Assembly (NCBI GenBank): GCA_003241685.1
Contig: QFPJ01000004.1
Coordinates: forward strand, 1-64,000
Origin: Sphingopyxis macrogoltabida
Lineage (GTDB): Bacteria > Pseudomonadota > Alphaproteobacteria > Sphingomonadales > Sphingomonadaceae
Length of the DNA: 64,000 nt
Direction: 5' to 3'
The translations under genes and the position numbers were made by a program. Of this stretch, positions 41,695 through 49,524 are shown in pieces (within the stretch, counting starts at the first letter, position 1; the number at the start of each line of letters is the position of its first letter). The notes under the pieces are model-generated. The model did no database searches and had not been told where the DNA came from. It saw only the letters and a program-made list of their open reading frames with translations.

Positions 41695-42651
41695 TCACGC
41701 CACGCCTCCCTCTTTTGTCCCGCCTTCGGGGTCCGCCAGCGGCGCGGCCCGGTCATCCTCCTTTTCGTCATCGTCGAACGCGACGGTCGGCGTGGTGCAG
41801 GCGGCGGCGCGGCGCGCTTCCTCCAGAGCGATCTGGCGATCGAATTCGGCGTCGGTCAGCCCGCCGGGCGCGATGCCGAGCGCCTTGAGCCGCTTCATCA
41901 CCGCCATGACGGCGATCAGCCGCGCGTCGGTTTCCTCCTGCGTCGCATAGTGGGGCGCGGACGCTGCGGCCTCGGCCAGCGCCGCCTCTTCGTCGGTCAG
42001 CCATCGGGTGTCGTCATCCTCGCGCGCGCGATCGACGATGGCGCCGCTGCCCCGGTCATGGGCGTCCTCGGCGACATGGTCGGTCCAGCGGGCGAGCGCG
42101 AAGGCCTGCGCATCGGCGCGGCGGCGCGGTTCGCGGCGGTCGCGCCACGCGCCATAGGTGTCGGGGTCGCGATAGCGCAGCAGGAACATCGTCAGCCGCT
42201 CGTCAAAATAGCGCCGCTCGCCGACCTGTTCGCCCTGGAACCACACCGGGCGCGTGACGCCGTGCAGCGCGCGCGAGAAAGCGGCGTCGGACAGGCGGCG
42301 GATCGCATAGTCGAGCGCGGCATCCCATGCGGCGCGAAAGCTGTAGGCGTCGACGCGGCGGCGCAGGCGATAGGCGGTCGACGGCGACAGGCCGACGCGC
42401 TCGCACGCCTCGGTCACGCAGCCGCATTCGCCGAGCGCATCGATGAAGGCGACCTGCTTTTCGGGCGTCCAGCCGTCGCGGCGTTCGCGCGGGGAGGCGG
42501 GAACGAAGTCCTGCGCCGCGGCGAGCGTGCGGTTGCCGTCGGGCGGCGGCCGGCGCGCCTTGGTGATGCGAACGGCGCCGGGCGCCTTGTTCGCGCGCGC
42601 CGCGCGGGCGCGAATGGCGGCGAGGTCGGGGAAGGTCTTGTCGTGCTTCAT
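41695..42651 (-). CDS. HTH-containing hypothetical protein
   Basis: The 318-residue protein has an early helix-turn-helix-like region (WTPEKQVAFIDALGECGCVTEACERVGLSPSTAYRLRRR, about residues 61-99), as in small terminase or transposase-type HTH modules. Then come a charged middle and an acidic C-terminus (DDDEKEDDRAAP). I have seen similar proteins in sphingomonads without an assigned role. DNA binding is plausible. Confidence 0.7.
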   Translation of the reverse strand: MKHDKTFPDLAAIRARAARANKAPGAVRITKARRPPPDGNRTLAAAQDFVPASPRERRDGWTPEKQVAFIDALGECGCVTEACERVGLSPSTAYRLRRRVDAYSFRAAWDAALDYAIRRLSDAAFSRALHGVTRPVWFQGEQVGERRYFDERLTMFLLRYRDPDTYGAWRDRREPRRRADAQAFALARWTDHVAEDAHDRGSGAIVDRAREDDDTRWLTDEEAALAEAAASAPHYATQEETDARLIAVMAVMKRLKALGIAPGGLTDAEFDRQIALEEARRAAACTTPTVAFDDDEKEDDRAAPLADPEGGTKEGGVA

Positions 42652-42729
42652 CCAACAGGATGAACCAGACGGGGGTTTTTTAGGAAAGGGGTTTTGGGGG
42701 TGGGGGGTGCGAAATAGGATTTGCGGGGG

Positions 42730-42871
42730 CTATTCGGCGCCGCCGGAGAGGTGGGGCGCATGCATTGCGGCGGTGGCGAAGCGGAACGTGAGGGGCGCCC
42801 CGACGAAGGTGTCGATCGCGGCGATCTGCGCTTGAGCTTCCGGCGACGGCTTGGCGATGAGCAATCCCAAT
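42730..42871 (-). pseudogene. Possible C-terminal remnant of a truncated gene
   Basis: A frame reading GLGLLIAKPSPEAQAQIAAID...HAPHLSGGAE ends in TAG at 42730 and looks protein-like, but has no start: upstream it runs into the 42875 gene in another frame. It may be what is left of a gene displaced by insertion of that low-GC gene. It could also be chance. Confidence 0.3.
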
Positions 42872-42874
42872 CCC

Positions 42875-43840
42875 TCAACTGATTGGTTTGAGCGGTTCGA
42901 TGGGACTGAACCCGTTTGTCCGCTTGAAACTCATTATGTGGTTGAAATTTTTCATCGAGTCCGAAGGGTCGATTGCCGAGAGTCGCAACGTTTTGAACGT
43001 TTCTCGTACAATTTGTACTGAAAGTATGGGCACGTCGGATAAATGCCCGATCGATTTGTCGAGCATTTTCGCGCAACAGGTAACGAATATCTCGTTGCGT
43101 GGAAGGACGCTGAACAGATCGCCAGCAACTTTTAGCGCGACGCTACAAACATAGTCCTGATAAAGTTCGTACCGCTCGCCGGCCGGCATTTTTGTTTCGG
43201 ACAACCTGCCGCTTTGCAGCTGCTTGCGGCGGAAGGTTGGAACCACATCGTCATCGTGAACATGCGCAACGGCGTGCAGGAAATTCTCCGAAATGGAAAA
43301 TGACATACTCGTTCCAATCAGTCCTTCGTCCTTCCACGAAGTCATTTCGCCGATCACATCTCTTTGTGCAGAAATATCTCCCGCCAACATACGAGTGGCC
43401 AACGCTTTGTCTGTCTCCCACTCCGCATGTGCCTGCTTATGTTGCTCGACCGATTTCAGAAACTCCTGTTCGTCCAGCTTTCTTGCATTGCCAACAGCGT
43501 CGGCCAGTTTCTGCTGCCTCTTTTGCGATCCGCCCGACATGAAGTCGAACAGTCGAGGCCGGAATAGATCGAGTTTGTCTTGGGCCGCACCTTCATTCTT
43601 GCTCTGTCGCGTTGGCGATGGCGGAGCGGTTTGGCGCTTGAGGGCATGCCAATCGACATAGTCGATCGTGTTGACGTGTAGAGACACGATGTCCCGCAGA
43701 TGCGTTCGCCAGTCGGCGACGGCGTCTTCGGCGTTAGCTGCGATTTGCGCCTGCTGTTGAGCCTTCCACTTGCGTTCCGCTTCGCGATTGGCGCGGCGTG
43801 ACGCCGCCTCCATGGCTCTAAGAGTTCCTCGCCACCCCAT
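42875..43840 (-). CDS. Orphan low-GC gene, unknown helical protein
   Basis: The 321-residue protein starts MGWRGTLRAMEAASRRANREAERKWK, a long basic helix, then has conserved-looking blocks such as SLHVNTIDYVDWHALKR and RMLAGDISAQRDVIGEM, and a mixed alpha/beta C-terminus. It has no signal peptide or membrane segment. I recall similar uncharacterised proteins with an MGWxGTLR start in scattered bacteria, but cannot name a function. Its A/T-rich codons contrast strongly with neighbours, which points to recent transfer. Confidence 0.8.
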   Translation of the reverse strand: MGWRGTLRAMEAASRRANREAERKWKAQQQAQIAANAEDAVADWRTHLRDIVSLHVNTIDYVDWHALKRQTAPPSPTRQSKNEGAAQDKLDLFRPRLFDFMSGGSQKRQQKLADAVGNARKLDEQEFLKSVEQHKQAHAEWETDKALATRMLAGDISAQRDVIGEMTSWKDEGLIGTSMSFSISENFLHAVAHVHDDDVVPTFRRKQLQSGRLSETKMPAGERYELYQDYVCSVALKVAGDLFSVLPRNEIFVTCCAKMLDKSIGHLSDVPILSVQIVRETFKTLRLSAIDPSDSMKNFNHIMSFKRTNGFSPIEPLKPIS

Positions 43841-43899
43841 CGTTGCCCCCAGTTCCTTTATCCTTGGAATTACGGCGACAGTTTACTTAACCCCCAAAC

Positions 43900-44175
43900 T
43901 CACGCCGCCTTCGCCGCTGGCGCACCCCGCAGCAGCCCTTCCGTGCTCAAATCCTCGTCCACCTCGGGCCAGTGGATGCCGTAGCCGCCGCCGCATTTTT
44001 CCCAATGCCGGCACTGTTCGGGGGTGGCGTTTGCGAGGCGGGGATACCAGGCGAGGGGAGCGGAGATGGTGCGGCCGTCCATCAGGTCGACGATCAGGCT
44101 GTGATCGTCGAAGCGGACGTCGAGGACGCGCTCGTCGGTCATATTGGCGTCTGTCACCTTAGCCGAAATATTCAT
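43900..44175 (-). CDS. DUF2442 protein
   Basis: The 91-residue product has the DUF2442 pattern DERVLDVRFDDHSLIVDLMDGRTISAPLAWYPRLANATPEQ and GYGIHWPEVDEDLSTEGLL. It overlaps the DUF4160 frame by 17 bp; DUF4160-DUF2442 pairs are common and look like a toxin-antitoxin-type or regulatory module. Function is not established. Confidence 0.9.
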   Translation of the reverse strand: MNISAKVTDANMTDERVLDVRFDDHSLIVDLMDGRTISAPLAWYPRLANATPEQCRHWEKCGGGYGIHWPEVDEDLSTEGLLRGAPAAKAA

Positions 44176-44395
44176 GCCACTTCTCCACGAACATCGCGCG
44201 ATGTTCGGCTGTCATCGCGATGATGCCAGAAACCTCGTGCGCGCGAAAGCCCCGGCTCTTGGCGACCTCAAGGCTGCTCAGCCAAATTTTGATCGTCGCT
44301 TCACCCCGATCGATATGGACGTGCGGCGGCTCGTTCGGTTCGTGGCTGTAGAAGTAAAAGCGAAAGCCGTTCAGGCGGAGGAGGGTGTCATCCTT
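44159..44395 (-). CDS. DUF4160 protein, start codon missing or altered
   Basis: The frame contains the DUF4160 signature TLLRLNGFRFYFYSHEPNEPPHVHIDRGEATIKIW...MFVEKWHEYFG. Between the upstream stop and the domain there is no ATG, GTG or TTG in frame. An ATG lies at the expected place but one base out of frame (AGGATGACACC), so the gene may carry a one-base deletion or use a non-standard start. Coordinates run to the frame near that ATG. Confidence 0.6.
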   Translation of the reverse strand, partial: KDDTLLRLNGFRFYFYSHEPNEPPHVHIDRGEATIKIWLSSLEVAKSRGFRAHEVSGIIAMTAEHRAMFVEKWHEYFG

Positions 44396-44413
44396 TCTCC
44401 GCCCGATGTGGCG

Positions 44414-46312
44414 TCAGTCGTGTTCGCGGCCGCCTGCGCCCATATACAGCTCGCGGCCGGTGTCCTCATAAACCTGGCTCATTTCCGCCATGCCCTTCTC
44501 GGCCTCTTCGGTGGCGATGAAGCCCGCGCTGTCCTGATTTTGCAGCTTCGCAAATTCTCTCACCTCCTGGCTGATCTTCATCGAACAAAACTTCGGACCG
44601 CACATGCTGCAGAAATGCGCCGATTTGGCGCCCTCGGCGGGGAGGGTCTGGTCGTGGTACTGCTCCGCCGTGTCGGGGTCGAGGCTCAGGTTGAACTGGT
44701 CGCGCCAGCGGAATTCGAAGCGCGCCTTTGACAGCGCGTCGTCGCGGACCTTGGCGGCGGGGTGGCCTTTTGCCAGGTCGGCGGCGTGGGCGGCGAGTTT
44801 GTAGGTGACGACGCCGACCTTCACATCGTCGCGGTCGGGGAGGCCGAGATGCTCCTTGGGCGTGACGTAGCAGAGCATCGCGGTGCCGTACCAGCCGATC
44901 ATCGCGGCGCCGATGCCGCTGGTGATATGGTCATAGCCGGGCGCGATGTCGGTGGTGAGCGGCCCGAGCGTATAGAAGGGCGCCTCGCCGCACGCCTCCA
45001 GCTGCTTGTCCATATTCTCCTTGATCTTGTGCATCGGAACATGGCCCGGGCCCTCGATCATCACCTGCACATCCTGTTCCCACGCGCGCTTGGTCAGCTC
45101 GCCCAGCGTGTAAAGCTCGGCGAACTGCGCCTCGTCGTTCGCGTCGGCGATGCTGCCGGGGCGGAGGCCGTCGCCGAGCGAATAGGCGATGTCATAGGCC
45201 TTCATGATCTCGGTAATCTCGTCGAAGCGTTCGTAGAGGAAGCTTTCCTTGTGATGCGCGAGGCACCATTTCGCCATGATGCTGCCGCCGCGGCTGACGA
45301 TGCCGGTGACGCGCTTGGCGGCGAGCGGCACGTAGGGCAGGCGGACGCCGGCGTGGATGGTGAAATAGTCGACGCCCTGTTCGGCCTGTTCGATCAGCGT
45401 GTCGCGGAAGATTTCCCAGGAGAGCTCCTCGGCGATGCCGCCGACTTTCTCCAGCGCCTGATAGATGGGGACGGTGCCGATCGGGACGGGCGAATTGCGG
45501 AGGATCCATTCGCGCGTGTCGTGGATGTTGCGGCCGGTGCTGAGGTCCATGACGGTGTCGGCGCCCCAGCGGATCGACCAGACCATCTTGTCGACTTCGG
45601 ACGCGACGTCGCTGGCGACCGCGCTGTTGCCGATATTGGCGTTGATCTTGACCAGGAAGTTGCGGCCGATCGCCATCGGCTCGCTTTCGGGGTGGTTGAT
45701 GTTCGACGGGATGATCGCGCGGCCGCGCGCGACCTCGTCACGGACGAATTCGGGGGTGACATAATCGGGGATGCTGGCGCCCCAGTCCTGCCCGTCGCGG
45801 ACATATTCGGCGAGCCGTTCGCGGCCGAGATTCTCGCGCGTCGCGACATATTCCATCTCGGGTGTGATGATGCCGCGGCGGGCATAGTGCATCTGGCTGA
45901 CGTTGGCGCCCCCTGCGCCCAGCCCGCCCCTGGCGCGCAGCACCCGCTTCTTGACGTTCGGGAAGGCGGGGACGCCGCCGCTGCGGTCGGGGCCGAGCTG
46001 GCCATTGTCCTCCGGCCGCACTTCGCGCTGGGTCACGTCCTCGACGTCGCCGCGGGCGCGGATCCATGCGCCGCGCAGGTCGGGGAGCCCGGCGTGAATG
46101 TCGATGCGGGCATTGGGGTCGGTGTAGGGGCCGGACGTGTCATAGACGCGCACGCTGGGTTCGCCCGAGTGCGGGTCGAGGTCGATCTCGCGCATCGCGA
46201 CGCGGATGCCGCTGCCGGTCGGGCTCGCGACATGGACCTTGCGGCTGCCGCGGATCGGGCCGGTGGTCACGCCGATGGGGGCGGATTCGAATTTCGCGTC
46301 GATGTCGGCCAT
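44414..46312 (-). CDS. thiC: Phosphomethylpyrimidine synthase ThiC
   Basis: ThiC is a radical-SAM enzyme that turns aminoimidazole ribotide into the thiamine pyrimidine. The 632-residue protein has the family blocks GANVSQMHYARRGIITPEMEYVA, NINHPESEPM, IEGPGHVPMHKI and the cluster motif CSMCGPKFCSM near the C-terminus. It is preceded by a TPP riboswitch, so thiamine pyrophosphate should switch it off. Confidence 0.97.
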   Translation of the reverse strand: MADIDAKFESAPIGVTTGPIRGSRKVHVASPTGSGIRVAMREIDLDPHSGEPSVRVYDTSGPYTDPNARIDIHAGLPDLRGAWIRARGDVEDVTQREVRPEDNGQLGPDRSGGVPAFPNVKKRVLRARGGLGAGGANVSQMHYARRGIITPEMEYVATRENLGRERLAEYVRDGQDWGASIPDYVTPEFVRDEVARGRAIIPSNINHPESEPMAIGRNFLVKINANIGNSAVASDVASEVDKMVWSIRWGADTVMDLSTGRNIHDTREWILRNSPVPIGTVPIYQALEKVGGIAEELSWEIFRDTLIEQAEQGVDYFTIHAGVRLPYVPLAAKRVTGIVSRGGSIMAKWCLAHHKESFLYERFDEITEIMKAYDIAYSLGDGLRPGSIADANDEAQFAELYTLGELTKRAWEQDVQVMIEGPGHVPMHKIKENMDKQLEACGEAPFYTLGPLTTDIAPGYDHITSGIGAAMIGWYGTAMLCYVTPKEHLGLPDRDDVKVGVVTYKLAAHAADLAKGHPAAKVRDDALSKARFEFRWRDQFNLSLDPDTAEQYHDQTLPAEGAKSAHFCSMCGPKFCSMKISQEVREFAKLQNQDSAGFIATEEAEKGMAEMSQVYEDTGRELYMGAGGREHD

Positions 46313-46364
46313 GTGCAGTCGCTCCGTTCTTTATCGGAGCGAGACCGGGATTCCGCGCTTCGGA

Positions 46365-46470
46365 ACACCAACCCTCCCTCCGCCCGAGTTACCGGGATCA
46401 GGTTCGACGGGTCGCGGTCTGTTCCGCTCTCAACCTGTTTCTGCACACAGGCTCCCCGGGGACGCCCGGG
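46365..46470 (-). promoter_or_regulatory. TPP riboswitch (THI element) of thiC
   Basis: On the minus strand the leader shows the THI-box elements in order: GGGGAGCC, then a short hairpin, TTGAGAG, ACCCGTCGAACCTGATCCCGG and a closing CGGAGGGAGGG. This is the standard arrangement 55-150 nt before thiC. Boundaries are approximate. Confidence 0.9.
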
Positions 46471-46480
46471 TTATAGGCGG

Positions 46481-46891
46481 TCAGCGGCCCGGCGTCCAGC
46501 CGGGCGGTGCGAGGGTGAAGCCGGCAAAGTCGAAACCGGGCACGACGACGCAACTGACCAGCGCCCAGCCGTGCGCCGCGTGCGCGGCCTGCCACTGGTG
46601 CGCGGGAACGCGCAGCTGCGGCGCTTCACCGGCGAGGACGTCGGGGCCGAGGCGGTGGGTGACGGGCGCGGCGGCATCGGTCGCGGCGATCGACAGGTCG
46701 ATCGGCGACCCGGCGTGCCACAGCCACATCTCCTCCGCATCGACGCGGTGCCAGTGCGATCGCTGGCCCGATTCGAGCAGGAAATGGATCGCGGTGCCGC
46801 CGGCGCGCCCGTCCGGGCCGGGCGGCCCGCGCCACGTCTCGCGATACCAGCCGCCTTCCGGATGCGGGGCGAGGGCGAGCGTGTCGATCAG
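46481..46891 (-). CDS. Cupin (DUF985) protein with no canonical start
   Basis: The frame encodes a full cupin_5/DUF985 domain: HPEGGWYRETWRGPPGPDG, AIHFLLESGQRSHWHRVDAEEMWLWHAG, VPAHQWQAAH, GWALVSCVVVPGFDFAGF. In frame upstream there is no ATG, GTG or TTG before a stop codon near 46933; the first plausible initiation would be CTG at 46891. The short frame from ATG 46729 would cut the domain in half. It closely follows the DMT gene and may be coupled to it. Confidence 0.75.
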   Translation of the reverse strand: MIDTLALAPHPEGGWYRETWRGPPGPDGRAGGTAIHFLLESGQRSHWHRVDAEEMWLWHAGSPIDLSIAATDAAAPVTHRLGPDVLAGEAPQLRVPAHQWQAAHAAHGWALVSCVVVPGFDFAGFTLAPPGWTPGR

Positions 46892-46916
46892 GGCGCGGGG
46901 ATCGGCGATGGCGCGA

Positions 46917-47378
46917 TCAGCCGGTGCGCCGCGCGAGCCAGACCCCGGCGATCATCAGCGCGATGCCCGCGAGGCGGCGGGCGTCGACGGGAAAGCGCAG
47001 CGATCCGAACAGGCCGAAATGGTCGATCGTCGCGGCGCTGACCAGCTGGCCCACGAGCACGAAGAAGATCGCGTTGCCGACCCCGAACTTCGGCGCGATG
47101 AAGGTCACGGCGATGACGTAGAAGGCGACGAACAGCCCGCCGAAATAGAAATGCGCCGGAATGTCGCCGGTGAAGCGGATGTCGCCGAGCGAGCGGGTCG
47201 CCAGCGCGCCCGCCAGCGCGACGAACAGCGCGAGGCCGAACAGCACCACCGACGCCGCCATCGGGCTGCCGAGCCGGAGGCCGAGCCCGCCGTTCAGAGC
47301 GGCGAGGATCGGAATGCCGACCCCGGTCAGGAACATGATCGCCGCAAAGGCGGGCGCCGCATTGCCGGTGGTCGTCAC
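46917..47378 (-). CDS. DMT-superfamily membrane protein (DUF606/YdcZ)
   Basis: The 153-residue protein has five hydrophobic segments and the DUF606 look (MAASVVLFGLALFVALAGALA, AHFYFGGLFVAFYVIAVTFIAPKFGVGNAIFFVLVGQLVSAATIDHFG). Half-size members usually pair or dimerise. The start is GTG at 47378 behind AAGGGG. Substrate unknown. Confidence 0.88.
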   Translation of the reverse strand: MTTTGNAAPAFAAIMFLTGVGIPILAALNGGLGLRLGSPMAASVVLFGLALFVALAGALATRSLGDIRFTGDIPAHFYFGGLFVAFYVIAVTFIAPKFGVGNAIFFVLVGQLVSAATIDHFGLFGSLRFPVDARRLAGIALMIAGVWLARRTG

Positions 47379-47417
47379 GAATGTCCCCTTGCTGCCGGGG
47401 ACATGCGTTCCCCGCGA

Positions 47418-48449
47418 TCAGAATTGATAGGCGATGCCGCCCCCGGCCAGCCACTGGTCGCGGCTGCCCGCGATGTCGACGATCGGCGAATCGCCGAAAC
47501 GGCCGGTGACGCGGCCATATTGCGCGCCGCCGATCAAAGTGAAGCCCTTTCTGAGATCGCCCGACAGCGAATAGGCGCCGGCGACCCCCAGCGTATATTT
47601 GCCCAGCGTCGCCTTGCGCGACGCGCCGTCATAGACGGGAAGCCCGCTCGCCGCGCTGCCCGCCGGGTCGATGTCGAAATAATAGCGGCCGAAACCCTTG
47701 CCATAGACGTTGAAGGAGGCCGAGACGCCGATATAGGCGCGTTTCGACAGCGGCGTGCCGTAATCGAGCGTCGGCGAAACCACCCAACTGCCGTGGCGGC
47801 CGCTGATATCCTTCAATCCGACGAGGCGAAAGCCGATCTGGTCGTAATCGCTGGTGATGATCCCCGAATGGGTGATGCCCGCCATCAGCCCGAGTTCGAC
47901 CGCCATCTTGCGTTCGCCCAGCGCCTCGACCTGCGCGTCCTTGATGCGGCCGGTCCGGTCGCCGCGCAGGTTGATGATCGGGCCGAAGCGGACATCGGTG
48001 CGCTGGCCGCGCTTCTGGCGGATCAGGTCGACCTGGAAATTGGTGCCGCGCGTCGAGAAGCTGTACCCCTTGTACCGGCCGCGCAGGTAGAAGGCGGGGA
48101 GCAAGGTGCGGTCGTCGGAACCGTTATAGCTGGGCACGGTGATGACGCCCGCCGCGATGCCGAAATAGTCGCGGGCATAGGTGCGGTCGCTGTCGCCGTC
48201 GTCGTCGCGCGCGGCGGGCAGCAGGATGCCCTCGTCGATGTCGCCGCTGTCCTGAATGAAATGCGCCGCCGCCGGTTGCGCCCGGTCGGCGAGGGTTCCG
48301 TCGGTGTCGGCGAGATCATAGGGCAGGCCGGCGGCGCTCGCCGAAGCCGGCGCGGCGTGGAGCACGGCGAGACCGGCGCCGGCGACGAAGGGGATCGAAC
48401 GCGCCATCGGGGCGAAGCGGGAGAGCAGAGTCAAACCGGGCATATCCAT
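47418..48449 (-). CDS. MipA/OmpV-family outer membrane protein
   Basis: The product has an N-terminal secretion signal (MARSIPFVAGAGLAVLHAAPASASA from the internal ATG at 48406) and a beta-barrel with the family strands FGIAAGVITVPSYNGSDD, LLPAFYLRGRYKGYSF, VELGLMAGITHSG and a C-terminal aromatic residue (YQF). MipA scaffolds murein synthesis; OmpV-type proteins are porin-like. The start is uncertain among 48449, 48443 and 48406. Confidence 0.88.
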   Translation of the reverse strand: MDMPGLTLLSRFAPMARSIPFVAGAGLAVLHAAPASASAAGLPYDLADTDGTLADRAQPAAAHFIQDSGDIDEGILLPAARDDDGDSDRTYARDYFGIAAGVITVPSYNGSDDRTLLPAFYLRGRYKGYSFSTRGTNFQVDLIRQKRGQRTDVRFGPIINLRGDRTGRIKDAQVEALGERKMAVELGLMAGITHSGIITSDYDQIGFRLVGLKDISGRHGSWVVSPTLDYGTPLSKRAYIGVSASFNVYGKGFGRYYFDIDPAGSAASGLPVYDGASRKATLGKYTLGVAGAYSLSGDLRKGFTLIGGAQYGRVTGRFGDSPIVDIAGSRDQWLAGGGIAYQF

Positions 48450-48644
48450 CCTGTATCCGACCCCTTTATCCAAGGGGTGTAAGTGATTGAGCCGGCAAAG
48501 CAACGACTTCGTCTTGCCCGATCCTGCATTTGGCCGCATCGTGGCTTTCATGCATCATCGCGTCCCTGCCGCTGTCCAAAAGCCTGCCGCCCGATTTGGT
48601 TCCGCCGTGCCGGCGTTTCCCGGCCGGTCCGAAACGGGCGCCGC

Positions 48645-48896
48645 ATGAGCCGGGCGCCGCGGCTGGCGGGCTATGCGCTGATGGCGCTGGCGGTACTGCT
48701 GGGCGTGCTGATGCGGCGCGGGATCGTCGAGGCGATCGGGCCGTTCCCGGTCGCGGCGGTCGCGCTGCTGATCGGGATGATCGGCGTGATGCTGGTGGTC
48801 ACAGATTTGATGGTGCGGGGGATGTATGCCCAGGTCGGCGCCGCGCGCGACCGCGCCGCGCCGGACGAAAAGCCCGCGAACGAAGAAAGCGAGTAG
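48645..48896 (+). CDS. Small two-helix membrane protein
   Basis: The 83-residue product has two hydrophobic segments (about residues 9-24 and 33-54) and a charged tail ending ANEESE. The ORF extends upstream to 48483 but those residues are non-hydrophobic and Arg-rich, so ATG at 48645 is preferred. Unknown function. Confidence 0.6.
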   Translation: MSRAPRLAGYALMALAVLLGVLMRRGIVEAIGPFPVAAVALLIGMIGVMLVVTDLMVRGMYAQVGAARDRAAPDEKPANEESE

Positions 48897-48905
48897 AGGA
48901 TGACG

Positions 48906-49469
48906 ATGAAGTTGATGGCGGCGGTATCGGCCGCGCTGCTGTGCGCCGCGGTTCCGGTGTCGGCCGCCGATGCGGCTGCGGACGCGGACGCGGACGGCGA
49001 CGCGCAGTTTCTGGAGATGGCCGAGGCGGCGTGCCGCAGCGACGATTTCGACGCCTTTCTGTGGCCGTTCGCCAACAGCCGCGCGGTGCGCGAACGCTAT
49101 AGCGCGCCAAGGATCGCGGCGGGCGGGGAGCGCGATTCGCGCGACCTGCCGCGCGGCACCTATCTGGCGGGCGGCGATTTCCCGATCCTGATGATCGACT
49201 TCAGCTATGTCACCGCCGAATCGTTCCGCCGGTTCGAGGCCGGGGACGGCGACGCGTCGCGGCTGGCCTATGTCGATGTCGAGATCAACACGGCGCAGGA
49301 CGAGCGGCGGCGGGTCGACTGGGCCCCGGCCCGGTTCGCGCCGGGCGAAGGGGATGGGCCCGGAACGCTGATCGAAAAGACGGGGCCGGGCGGCTATCTG
49401 CTGTTTTCGCCGACCGGCGATTGCTGGCAACTGACCGCCGATATTCGCGAGGCGGGCGGCGCATCCTGA
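48906..49469 (+). CDS. Secreted protein of unknown function
   Basis: The 187-residue product has a signal peptide (LMAAVSAALLCAAVPVSAADA) and no recognised domain; it contains two cysteines (AACRSDDF and TGDCWQL) that may pair. ATG at 48906 follows AGAGG at proper distance; an ATG two codons upstream is also possible. It starts 9 bp after the preceding small gene. Confidence 0.75.
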   Translation: MKLMAAVSAALLCAAVPVSAADAAADADADGDAQFLEMAEAACRSDDFDAFLWPFANSRAVRERYSAPRIAAGGERDSRDLPRGTYLAGGDFPILMIDFSYVTAESFRRFEAGDGDASRLAYVDVEINTAQDERRRVDWAPARFAPGEGDGPGTLIEKTGPGGYLLFSPTGDCWQLTADIREAGGAS

Positions 49470-49524
49470 CGCGCGGGCGTCCTTTTCGTTCGACAGTTTC
49501 GGCGGTTATCATTATGACGGGCCG

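Noticed and set aside
44762..48482. Long plus-strand ORFs opposite thiC, the DMT gene and the MipA gene
   Set aside because: They are antisense to clearly recognised proteins and have composition typical of shadow frames.
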